Source: Rhodospirillales bacterium
GTDB taxonomy: Bacteria; Pseudomonadota; Alphaproteobacteria; Acetobacterales; Acetobacteraceae
DNA length: 41,999 nucleotides
Direction: 5' to 3'
Assembly: GCA_017304945.1 (NCBI GenBank)
Contig: JAFKLG010000098.1
Span: forward strand, 1-41,999
This document shows positions 1 through 7,427 of the stretch, piece by piece (position 1 is the first letter of the stretch; each line of letters starts with the position of its first letter). The position numbers and the translations under genes were made by a program. The notes under the pieces are model-generated. The model made no database searches, was not told the DNA's origin, and was given only the letters and a program-made list of their open reading frames with translations.

Positions 1-300
1 CAGCCCGCAAGGATAGTGCGGGCGGGATCCGCGGGTCAGGGCCCGCGGATGACGGTGGGGGTGGCCGGTGCCTCACAACCCGCAACGACCATGCGGGCGG
101 GATCCGCGGGTCAGGGCCCGCGGATGACGGTGGGGGTGGCCGGTGCGCCGCAACCCGCAACGACCGTGCGGGCGGGATCCGCGGGTCGGGGCCCGCGGAT
201 GACGGTGGGGGTGACCGGCGCGCCGCAACCCGCAAGGACCGTGCGGGCGGGATCCGCGGGTCGGGGCCCGCGGATGACGGGGGGGGTGGCCGGCGCCCGC
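1..300. repeat. Four 75-bp tandem repeats with internal hairpins
   Basis: Four head-to-tail copies of a 75-bp unit begin at 1, 76, 151 and 226, and the last ends at about 300. Copies may continue upstream of the window edge. The copies differ at only a few positions. Each contains two inverted repeats: CCCGCA..TGCGGG with a 7-nt loop, and ATCCGCGG..CCGCGGAT with an 8-nt loop. Because 75 is a multiple of three, the array stays open in several frames and encodes a 25-residue periodic peptide. The lack of a recognisable domain and the hairpin architecture argue for a non-coding intergenic repeat. It lies upstream of the ABC transporter operon and could act as a terminator or attenuator for whatever lies to the left. 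Confidence 0.85.
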
Positions 301-437
301 GTGTGACGGCGGGGCGGCCCGTGCGCCACCGTTCGGCACCGCTACCGCCTCTCTCCACCATTGACCGGCCACTCGGCGGCATCCTAGCGTCGTCCGTGAA
401 CGGGTCTCCGAACATGGCCCGGCGCAGGGAGACAGAC

Positions 438-1235
438 GTGGACGGATCGACCCAGGCGGTCGTCGGCCGTGAGATGATCGCGGTCAGACGCCTGAGCAAG
501 CACTTTGGCACCGGACCTGATCCGGTCGTGGCACTCAGCAACATCGAATTCAGCATCACCGAAGGCGAACTGGTGGTCGTGGTCGGCCCGTCCGGCTGCG
601 GCAAGTCCACGCTGCTGCGCATCCTCGCCGGCCTGATGCCGCAATCCGAGGGCGAGGCGTTCCTGCACGGAACCCCGATCGCCGGCCCCCGCCGCGACAT
701 CGGCGTGGTCTTCCAATCCCCCGTGCTGTTCCCCTGGCGCTCCGTCCTCGGCAACTGCCTGCTGCCCGTCGACGTCCAGCGCCTCGGCCGCGACAAGCTG
801 CGCGCCCGCGCGCTCGAACTGCTCGCGCTGGTCGGCCTGCAGGGGTTCGAGCATCGCTACCCCTGGGAACTCTCCGGCGGCATGCAACAGCGCGTCGCCC
901 TGGTGCGCGCCCTGATCCACGACCCCGCCCTGCTGCTGATGGACGAACCGTTCGGCGCGCTGGACGCGATGACGCGCGAGACGATGAACATCGAGCTGCA
1001 GCGCATCTGGATGGAGCGGCGCAAGACCGTGCTGTTCATCACCCATTCGATCGGCGAGGCGGTGTACCTCGCCGACCGCGTGCTGGTGATGACGCCGCGC
1101 CCCGGCCGCATCATGGACGAGCTCCGCATCGACCTGCCGCGCCCCCGCGGGCTCGAGGTCATGAACACGCCGGCATTCGGCGCCTATGTCCGCCGCATCC
1201 GCACCGCACTGAACGCGACCGGAGGCATCGAGTGA
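438..1235 (+). CDS. ABC transporter ATP-binding protein, nitrate/sulfonate/taurine type
   Basis: This is the cytoplasmic ATPase of a SsuB/TauB-type importer, about 265 residues as usual for the family. The Walker A motif GPSGCGKST is at residues 50-58, the signature LSGGMQQR starts at 145, Walker B LLLMDEPFG starts at about 165, and the H-loop FITHS follows. The start is taken as GTG 438 because GGGAG lies six bases upstream. The in-frame ATGs at 414 and 474 have weaker ribosome-binding sites, and a longer reading from 303 runs into the repeat region. The stop overlaps the permease start by four bases (GTGA), so the two are translationally coupled. The substrate cannot be read from the sequence; sulfonates, taurine, nitrate or pyrimidine precursors are the family's usual cargo. 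Confidence 0.93.
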   Translation: MDGSTQAVVGREMIAVRRLSKHFGTGPDPVVALSNIEFSITEGELVVVVGPSGCGKSTLLRILAGLMPQSEGEAFLHGTPIAGPRRDIGVVFQSPVLFPWRSVLGNCLLPVDVQRLGRDKLRARALELLALVGLQGFEHRYPWELSGGMQQRVALVRALIHDPALLLMDEPFGALDAMTRETMNIELQRIWMERRKTVLFITHSIGEAVYLADRVLVMTPRPGRIMDELRIDLPRPRGLEVMNTPAFGAYVRRIRTALNATGGIE

Positions 1236-2041
1236 ACACCGTCGGCAATTTCGGCCTCCGCCTGCTGTTCATCGCCGCCCTGATCGCGGTGTGGGAGGTG
1301 GTCGTCCGCCTGCTGCAGATCCCGGCTTTCCTGCTGCCCGCGCCATCGGCCGTCGGCATGGCGCTGTATCGCGGCGCGGTCAGCGGCCTCTACGAGGAGC
1401 ATATCGCCGTCACGCTGGTCGAAACCGCCCTCGGCTTCCTCCTCGGCACCGCCGGCGGCCTGCTGCTCGGAACCGCCGTCGCCCTCTCCCGGCGGTTCGA
1501 CTATTTCATCTACCCCATCATCGTGATGTTCCAGGCGATGCCGAAGGTCGCGCTCGCGCCGCTGATCATCGTCTGGTTCGGCCTCGGCATCACCTCCAAG
1601 GTGGTGAACGCCGGCTTGGTCTGCTTCTTCCCGCTGATGATCAACACGATCGTCGGGCTGCGGTCGGCCGATGAGGACCGCATCGCGCTGATGCGCTCGC
1701 TCGCCGCCAGCCCGATGCAGATCTTCCTGATGCTGCGGGTGCCGAACGCGCTGCCCTACATCTTCGCGGGGCTGGAGATCGCCATGATCTTCGCGCTGAT
1801 CGGCGCCATCGTCGGCGAGTTCGTCGGCGCCCAGGCCGGCCTCGGCATGCTGATCCAGAGCATGAACTTCACCATGGACGTCGCCGGCCAGTTCTCGATC
1901 CTGCTGATCCTGTCGGTGATCGGCCTGCTGCTGAACAGCACCATCGCGGCGATCCGCAAGCGCCTGCTGTTCTGGGACCCGTCGAGCCGGCAGTCCGGCT
2001 CCGCGCGGCGCCTGCCCGCCGCCCAGCAGGAAGGGACCTGA
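1232..2041 (+). CDS. ABC transporter permease, SsuC/TauC family
   Basis: An integral membrane subunit of 269 residues with about six hydrophobic segments, of the binding-protein-dependent transport family. The cytoplasmic EAA-like loop that docks the ATPase is visible in the second half (ASPMQIFLMLRVPNALPYI). The segment after it, GEFVGAQAGLGMLI, is typical of SsuC/TauC permeases. Translation starts at GTG 1232 inside the stop of the ATPase gene, with GGAGG just upstream. With the ATPase and the binding protein at 2121 it forms a complete importer. Only about 80 bases separate it from the binding-protein gene. Confidence 0.93.
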   Translation: MNTVGNFGLRLLFIAALIAVWEVVVRLLQIPAFLLPAPSAVGMALYRGAVSGLYEEHIAVTLVETALGFLLGTAGGLLLGTAVALSRRFDYFIYPIIVMFQAMPKVALAPLIIVWFGLGITSKVVNAGLVCFFPLMINTIVGLRSADEDRIALMRSLAASPMQIFLMLRVPNALPYIFAGLEIAMIFALIGAIVGEFVGAQAGLGMLIQSMNFTMDVAGQFSILLILSVIGLLLNSTIAAIRKRLLFWDPSSRQSGSARRLPAAQQEGT

Positions 2042-2120
2042 GGATGCGCGTCGCCCGCGCGGCGGAAGCGGCCGAGCAGTAGGACGCGACGCGCGCCACG
2101 AACCAAGAAGGGGGAAACAT

Positions 2121-3179
2121 ATGAAGCGACTCCTCGCAGCCGCACTTGCGCTGGCCTGCCTCACCGGCGCTGCCGCGCGGGCCGAGACCACGATCCGCGT
2201 CGGCTGGTGCGCCAGCACCATCAGCGCCGCGGCGTCTCCCTATGCGATCGCGCAGAAAATGGGCTGGTTCGCCGAGAAGGGCTACAAGGTCGTGGTCACG
2301 CCGCTCGCCGGCTCCACCGCCTGCGTGCAGCAGGTGGCCACCGGCGACCTGATGTTCAGCGTGCCCTCGATCGAGCCGGTGCTGATCATCACCCCCCAAG
2401 GGGTGAAGGGAAAGATCTTCTACACGGCGTATCAGAGCTTCGGCTACGGCATCGCCGTCCCCGAGGACAGCCCGATCAAGGATTTCGCCGACCTGAAGGG
2501 CAAGACGATCGGCGTGATCTCGATGGCGTCCGCCGGGGTGGTGGTGGCGCGCGCGCAGCTCGCCCAGGCCGGGATCGATCCGAACACGCAGGCGCGCATC
2601 GTGGTCGCGGGCGAGGGGGCGCAGACCGCCGCCCTGCTGCGATCCAAGCAGGTGGACGCGCTCAGCCAGTTCGACACGCAATACGCCCTGGTCGAGAACG
2701 CCGGCGTCAAGCTCCGGCAACTGCCGCTGGGCGAGCTCGCGCCCTACCCGGGCAACGGATTCTTCGCACTCGACAAGACCCTGGCCGAACACCGGGACGA
2801 GGCGATCGCGGTCGCGCGCGGGTTTGCGATGGGCGAGATCTTCGCGATGGCGAACCCCGAGGCCGCGATCCGTATCCTCTACGAGGTCTACCCGCAGACC
2901 CGGCCGACCGGGAAGGACGAGGCGACCGCGATCCGAGACGACGTGAAGGTGCTGCGTGCCCGCATGGCGCACTGGGATCTCGCCTCCGGCGGGGTGACCA
3001 AGTGGGGCGAGAGCAACATGAAGAACTTCAACGACTACATCGACTTCCTGGTGAAGTGGAAGATCGTGCCGCAGAAGATCCCCGCCGCCGACCTGGTCAC
3101 CAACGCCCTGGTCCCCGCCATCAACGCGTCGTTCGACCAGGCGAAGATCGAGGCGGCGGCCAAGGCCTGGAAGCCCTGA
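2121..3179 (+). CDS. ABC transporter substrate-binding protein, NMT1/SsuA-like
   Basis: A periplasmic solute-binding protein of 352 residues. A clear Sec signal peptide ends at about residue 21 (cleavage after ARA, before ETT). The mature protein opens with the pattern of NMT1/THI5/SsuA-type binding proteins: a short beta strand (TIRVGW), then YAIAQKMGWFAEKGYKV, and later a hinge with DLKGKTIGV. AGAAGGGGGA precedes the ATG. It is the last gene of the importer operon and converges on the partner-switch operon only 12 bases away. The ligand is not evident. An aromatic or sulfonate ligand would be ordinary for the family, but that is family knowledge rather than something read here. Confidence 0.93.
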   Translation: MKRLLAAALALACLTGAAARAETTIRVGWCASTISAAASPYAIAQKMGWFAEKGYKVVVTPLAGSTACVQQVATGDLMFSVPSIEPVLIITPQGVKGKIFYTAYQSFGYGIAVPEDSPIKDFADLKGKTIGVISMASAGVVVARAQLAQAGIDPNTQARIVVAGEGAQTAALLRSKQVDALSQFDTQYALVENAGVKLRQLPLGELAPYPGNGFFALDKTLAEHRDEAIAVARGFAMGEIFAMANPEAAIRILYEVYPQTRPTGKDEATAIRDDVKVLRARMAHWDLASGGVTKWGESNMKNFNDYIDFLVKWKIVPQKIPAADLVTNALVPAINASFDQAKIEAAAKAWKP

Positions 3180-3191
3180 GCGCCGACCGGG

Positions 3192-3596
3192 TCAGCGTGC
3201 GAGGGTGAGGGTCAGCCGGTTCCACCCCGGCTCGCGGCGGTAGGTGATCGTGCGCGCATAGCGGCGCAGCAGCGTGAGCCCCCGCCCACCTTCGCCCTGC
3301 GGCATGCGGACGGGCGGCGCCGCGGTGGGATCGAACGGCGCGCCCTCGTCGTCGATCCGGACGGTGATCAGCTCGCATCCCACCTGCACCGAGAGCGCGA
3401 TCGTCGTGCCCGGGGCGGCGCCGTGCATCACGACGTTCGCAACGACCTCCTCCAGGCACAGCCGCAACGCGTACTCCATCTGCGGATCGAGGTTCGACTT
3501 TGCGCAGACCGCATCCACCCACGGGCCGAGTTGCGCCAGCCCCCGTTCGGACGCGGGAAGTCGGCAGCACAGGACACGGTCGTCGTCCGTCGCCAT
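3192..3596 (-). CDS. Anti-sigma-factor-type serine kinase (RsbW/SpoIIAB-like HATPase)
   Basis: A 134-residue single-domain GHKL ATPase of the RsbW/SpoIIAB group, which binds a sigma factor or another target and phosphorylates a STAS antagonist. All Bergerat-fold boxes are intact. The N-box LCLEEVVANVVMHG has Asn54 and His58, the G1 box is DDEG at 82-85, and the glycine-rich GEGGRGL is at 101-107. It lies four bases after the STAS-HATPase fusion and is the last gene of the three-gene partner-switching operon. No sigma factor gene is seen nearby, so its target is unknown. It could equally control a chemoreceptor, cyclase or secretion component, as in other proteobacterial partner switches. Confidence 0.88.
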   Translation of the reverse strand: MATDDDRVLCCRLPASERGLAQLGPWVDAVCAKSNLDPQMEYALRLCLEEVVANVVMHGAAPGTTIALSVQVGCELITVRIDDEGAPFDPTAAPPVRMPQGEGGRGLTLLRRYARTITYRREPGWNRLTLTLAR

Positions 3597-3600
3597 GCCG

Positions 3601-4428
3601 CTACCGCGGAACGGTCATCGTGAGCCGGTTGGTGTCGCCGATCCGCGACCAGATCACCTCGCGTGCGTACTGGCGCATCAAGCCGAGGCCGACGCCGGGG
3701 TCGTCGAACGGTTCGTGACCGCTGGCGGGCAGGGGGGTCGTGAGCGGATGGATGGGCGGACCGCGATCCTGGATGGTCACGCAGAGCCGCGCCGGTTCGG
3801 CGATCAGCCGCAGCAGGACCAGATCCTCCGCCGTGTCCGGCGGCGGGGCCGCATTCGCGACGATCAGCCCGACCGCCTCCTCCAGGCACAGGCGCAGCGC
3901 GTATTCGGTGCGACTGCCGAGGGTCAGAGTGCCCGCAAGCTCATCCACCCAGGTGCCGACCCGCGCCGCGCCGGCCGCGTCGCGGTCCACCTGCAGGGCG
4001 AAGGCGCGGCTCGCGACGGTGGGGCTGTCGTCGTCCGCGAGGACGCCACACACGCCGCGGATCGCCTCTCCCAGGTCGGCGAAGACCGGGATCAGCATGT
4101 CGGTGCCGCTGCTGATCAGCACCGCCTCCACCGACGTGTCGGGGCGCAAAATGCCCATGCGGCCGCCATGCGCGGCCAGCGCGCGGCAGCCCGCGATCAG
4201 CACGCGCAGCCCCATGGAGGCGATGAAGCTCACCCGCGAGAGATCGACGATCATGTCGTACTGCGTGTGGGCGAGCGTGGAGAAGGTGGGTTCGATCGAC
4301 CGCGCTCCGGCGGCATCCAGCCGGCCACGCAGGTTGACCTTGGTCACACCCGGGGCGACCTCCTCCGTGTCCAGCAACATCGTCTGGGTGTCGTCCCGAC
4401 GGCCAGGGATGCGCACGTGCGAGGTCAT
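3601..4428 (-). CDS. STAS - HATPase fusion, partner-switching regulator
   Basis: A 275-residue protein with two domains. The STAS (anti-sigma antagonist) domain covers about residues 17-130, with DLSRVSFIASMGLRVL carrying the candidate phospho-acceptor Ser71. A HATPase domain similar to RsbW covers about 140-275. The aspartate that usually precedes the serine is Ala70. In the HATPase half the DxG box (221-223) and GVGLGL (245-250) are kept. The N-box reads EEAVGL, however, so the metal-coordinating Asn is Leu188 and the usual His is Asn192. That half probably does not act as a normal kinase. The start overlaps the phosphatase stop by four bases (ATGA), which implies coupled expression. Confidence 0.88.
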   Translation of the reverse strand: MTSHVRIPGRRDDTQTMLLDTEEVAPGVTKVNLRGRLDAAGARSIEPTFSTLAHTQYDMIVDLSRVSFIASMGLRVLIAGCRALAAHGGRMGILRPDTSVEAVLISSGTDMLIPVFADLGEAIRGVCGVLADDDSPTVASRAFALQVDRDAAGAARVGTWVDELAGTLTLGSRTEYALRLCLEEAVGLIVANAAPPPDTAEDLVLLRLIAEPARLCVTIQDRGPPIHPLTTPLPASGHEPFDDPGVGLGLMRQYAREVIWSRIGDTNRLTMTVPR

Positions 4429-5603
4429 GCGAAGCGGAACGACAGCACGGAGAGGTCGTCCTCGATCGCTGCGGGGCCGACCCGGCGCAGGATCGCCTCA
4501 TACAGGCCGCGCGGAGTCGCGCTGTCGGGCAGCAGGCTCACCAGGCCCGCGAGATCGAGCGTCTCGCCTTCGGGGCCGCCGAGGTCGAAGGCGCCATCGC
4601 TGAACAGGTGCAGCATTCCGTCGCGCGGCACGGTGCAGGCGCCCGCCTGCATGGCGCGGTCGGGCACCATGCCGATCGCCGGGTTGCGGGTGGCGAGAGG
4701 TACCGGGTCCGCCCCCGGCGCGAGCAGGTACGCCGGATGGTGGCCACCGCTGGCATAGGCGAGCCGCCGGGTCGGATGGTCGTAGACGCCGTACCAGATC
4801 GTGGCGAAGCGGTCGTCGTGCCGCTCCATCGGGAACGACCGGTTCAGCGCCCGCAACACCGCATCGGGGGCGCCGAAGTCGACGTTCGGCAGCATCTGCT
4901 GGCGCAGGGCGTTGGCGATCGACACCGCATGCAGGGCCGCCGCGGTGCCATGGCCCGCGACATCGATCAGGAAGAAGGCGAACCGATCCGCGTCCAGCCA
5001 GCGATAGCCGAACGCGTCGCCTGACAGCCGTGAACTCGGGCGGAAAAACCACTCCGCCTGGACGGCGCCGCTCGAGAGCGGCGGCGGCAGGATCGCGGCC
5101 ACGTAGTCGCTGGCGTCCCGCAGGTCCTGATCCAGTGCCGCGTCGGCTGCGGCCGCGGCGTGGGACCGGCGCTCATAGCGCAGCGTCCGCGCCGCCACCT
5201 GGATCAGCGCCCCGTCCTGCAGCTCCACGCCGCCTGGGTCGACTGGGGTGCCGTTCACGAAGGTGCCGTTGGTCGAGCCGAGGTCGTCCAGCCGTACCCG
5301 ATCTCCCGCGCGGCTCAGCCGGCAGTGCCGGCGGGAGACGGTGACGTCGCTCAGCATCAGGTCGGCGGGCGCCGCCCGTCCGATCGTCAGCGGCAGCCGG
5401 TCGAGCGGGGCGCGGCCGCCTGGCGGCAGCGGCTGCAGCACGCCGTCCCGCAGAAGCCCGTCCGAAAGCGAGACCTCCCGCGACGCGGTGCCGAACGACC
5501 CGTCGCGTCCAAGCACGACCAGCGCATCGACCACCTTGGGCGCGGCCGGCCTGGCCAGCGCCCCGATGGGGAGGTTGATGGTCTGGTCGCCGACGCTGTC
5601 CAC
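4425..5603 (-). CDS. FHA - PP2C (SpoIIE/RsbU-type) serine phosphatase
   Basis: A 392-residue cytoplasmic signalling phosphatase. An FHA phosphothreonine-binding domain lies at about 70-145 (GR at 75-76, TVSRRH around 88-93, DLGSTNGTFVNG at 107-118). It is followed by a SpoIIE/PPM phosphatase domain at about 175-392 with LSGDAFGY (193-200), DVAGHG (214-219), LFSDGAFD (333-340) and EDDLSVL (381-387). The SGDAFGY form lacks the second aspartate of the classic GGDxxD motif, a known variant in this family. The start codon is GTG 5603. It heads the operon with the STAS-HATPase and HATPase genes. The expected role is dephosphorylation of the STAS protein, with FHA binding as the input. Confidence 0.9.
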   Translation of the reverse strand: MDSVGDQTINLPIGALARPAAPKVVDALVVLGRDGSFGTASREVSLSDGLLRDGVLQPLPPGGRAPLDRLPLTIGRAAPADLMLSDVTVSRRHCRLSRAGDRVRLDDLGSTNGTFVNGTPVDPGGVELQDGALIQVAARTLRYERRSHAAAAADAALDQDLRDASDYVAAILPPPLSSGAVQAEWFFRPSSRLSGDAFGYRWLDADRFAFFLIDVAGHGTAAALHAVSIANALRQQMLPNVDFGAPDAVLRALNRSFPMERHDDRFATIWYGVYDHPTRRLAYASGGHHPAYLLAPGADPVPLATRNPAIGMVPDRAMQAGACTVPRDGMLHLFSDGAFDLGGPEGETLDLAGLVSLLPDSATPRGLYEAILRRVGPAAIEDDLSVLSFRFA

Positions 5604-5695
5604 CCGTTCCGCTCCGTCAACGGGCGCAATCTCGCCCCTCCCACGAGAATTTACAACCGTTTGGTTCAGCGGCGCGGAGGGCGGCCGCCAGCGCC

Positions 5696-6346
5696 TCAGG
5701 GGGCGCTGCTCAGCGCCGCCTGGATCTGCGCCATGCAGGTGGCACGGTCCCCGGCCGCCAGCGCCTGCAGCGCGCGGTTGATCGCGACCACGCCCGGATT
5801 TTCGCTGACGCTGTTGGTCTGGCCATAGGGCACCGACCGGTCGAGCATCCGGGTCTGCGCCATCTCCAGCGCCTGCTGCGCCTCGCCGGTCCGCCCGGTC
5901 GCCAGCGCCCCCTGCGCCGCCCGCAGATACGCGCTCGGAGGCGAGTTCTCACCGAGTGGCGGGGCGGGGAGGTTGGGGGCGACGTCGGAGCGGGTGTCCG
6001 ATGGGTTGATGTTGCTGGCGCGGTTGCTCGTCGGCATGGACATGCCGGTGCCGACCTGATTGCCGGGCCGCGCGCCGGTGGTCGGGCTGGTGCCGGGCGG
6101 CACGCCCTGCGGCGTCATGCCCTGGTATTGCGTGACCGGCGCGCCTTGCGAGGTCGTGGGCGCCCCCGGATAGGCCGCGGGCGGCACGTTCTGGTAGGTC
6201 GTGGGGGGCGCGCCCTGGGGTGCGCCCTGGGGGGCAAGCGGGGCCGCCGTCACCGGCGCCTGCGTCTGGGCCAGCGCGGCCGGAGCGACGGCGGGCAAGG
6301 CCAGGACCGTCGCGATCGCGGCGAGTGGGAGCGGATTCGAGCGCAT
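5696..6346 (-). CDS. Secreted low-complexity protein of unknown function
   Basis: A 216-residue protein. It begins with a Sec signal peptide (cleavage likely after ALA, about residue 26), continues with some 100 residues of Pro/Gln/Gly/Thr-rich sequence containing imperfect QGAP and PPTTYQ-like repeats, and ends in a helical domain of about 80 residues (PPSAYLRAAQGALATGRTGEAQQALE). The C-terminal part resembles a short helical-repeat module with conserved Ala and Gln heptads. GGAG lies ten bases before the ATG. It is monocistronic, about 90 bases downstream of the FHA-phosphatase start. I do not recognise a named family. A periplasmic or envelope location is the only safe inference. Confidence 0.75.
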   Translation of the reverse strand: MRSNPLPLAAIATVLALPAVAPAALAQTQAPVTAAPLAPQGAPQGAPPTTYQNVPPAAYPGAPTTSQGAPVTQYQGMTPQGVPPGTSPTTGARPGNQVGTGMSMPTSNRASNINPSDTRSDVAPNLPAPPLGENSPPSAYLRAAQGALATGRTGEAQQALEMAQTRMLDRSVPYGQTNSVSENPGVVAINRALQALAAGDRATCMAQIQAALSSAP

Positions 6347-6472
6347 GGCCGGATCTCCTTGCAGAGCTGATTCGGTGTCGAGGTAGAGACGCGACGTTGA
6401 TGGCGCAATCGGGGCAGCCCGTTCCGCGACCGATGAAATCTCGTTCAGATCGGCGTCATCCGCGCCCGACCC

Positions 6473-7411
6473 TCAGCGCCAGCGCCGGTGAAACCACAGA
6501 TATTGGCCCGGATTCTCCCGCACCCAGCGCTCGATCACGTCCGTGATCATCTGGGTGGCGGCGGGCACGTCCACCAGCCCGGCGGCGTCGCGCGGCAGCT
6601 CGAACGGACCTTCCGCCGCGATCTGGAACCGCCGGCCGGGCAGTCGGATCACCCGCACGCCGACCACCGGGCAGTCGAACCGCCGCGCCAGCCGCGCGAT
6701 CGAGGGGTTGGCCTTGCAGCGGCGCCCGAAGAAGGTGACGTCGACGCCGCGGGAGAAATGCTGGTCCACCAGCATGCCGAGATGCAGCCCGGCCTCGAGC
6801 GAGCCGGCCATCTCCAGCGCGGCCTGGGCGCGGGTGCGGATCAGCCGGCCCATCAGCGGGCCGCGGATACGCGTGATCTCCTTCGCGACCGCCTTGTTGT
6901 TCGGCATGCGGTACACGACCGCCGAGGGCAGCCCGTGCTGCGCGGCAGCCACCGCCGGCAGTTCCCAGTTCCCGAGATGGGCGGCGAAGCACAGCGCGGG
7001 CTTGCCGTCGTCGCGCAGCCGCTCGAACAGCGGCACGGCGTCGGTGACGATGCGGCCGGTGTTCGGGGCGTGCGCGTCGAAGTCCCAGATGCGTGCGAGA
7101 TGCACGTATTCTCCGGCGACCCGGCCGAGATTGTCCCACGCCTCACGCAGCGTCGCCTCCACCCAGGCGGCGTCGCGATCGGGGAAGGCGGCGCGCAGGT
7201 TGGCCTGGCCGATCCGGTGGGCGCGCAGATGCGGTCCGACCCGCCGCGCGATGGCGCCGCACAGGTCGGCCGCGCGGTCCGGATCGGTGCGTCGCAGCGC
7301 CGCGAGCAGCCATTTCACGAGCCGGCCCAGCACGCGGTCGCCATAGCGGGCGAACTGGCGCTGCAGCCGCAGCAGGGCGAGCCGGTTCACGGGGCGGCGC
7401 CGCCTCCGCAC
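6473..7411 (-). CDS. Lipid A acyltransferase (LpxL/HtrB family, LpxXL-like)
   Basis: A 312-residue membrane-associated lysophospholipid acyltransferase of the LpxL/HtrB family, which attaches secondary acyl chains to lipid A on the cytoplasmic face of the inner membrane. The catalytic HX4E motif is HLGNWE, residues 145-150. The family's C-terminal signature, an aromatic WFHRRW end, is present. MPNNK, VDQHFSRGVDVTFFG and LGRVAGEY are also family-typical. It starts 16 bases after the dehydrogenase stop. That adjacency recalls the adh2XL-lpxXL end of the rhizobial very-long-chain lipid A locus, so transfer of an unusual long acyl chain is possible. Ordinary lauroyl or myristoyl transfer is the alternative. 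Confidence 0.9.
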   Translation of the reverse strand: MRRRRRPVNRLALLRLQRQFARYGDRVLGRLVKWLLAALRRTDPDRAADLCGAIARRVGPHLRAHRIGQANLRAAFPDRDAAWVEATLREAWDNLGRVAGEYVHLARIWDFDAHAPNTGRIVTDAVPLFERLRDDGKPALCFAAHLGNWELPAVAAAQHGLPSAVVYRMPNNKAVAKEITRIRGPLMGRLIRTRAQAALEMAGSLEAGLHLGMLVDQHFSRGVDVTFFGRRCKANPSIARLARRFDCPVVGVRVIRLPGRRFQIAAEGPFELPRDAAGLVDVPAATQMITDVIERWVRENPGQYLWFHRRWR

Positions 7412-7427
7412 CGATGGAGGGCGCGCA

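Noticed and set aside
1..300. CRISPR array
   Set aside because: The units are contiguous 75-bp copies with no unique spacers and no cas genes nearby.
16..306. 96-residue open frame over the tandem repeats
   Set aside because: It is a by-product of a 75-base repeat that is a multiple of three; similar frames exist on both strands and no family is recognisable.
3274..4758. Long plus-strand frame over the partner-switch genes
   Set aside because: Antisense to clear STAS and HATPase domains; high GC keeps antisense frames open.
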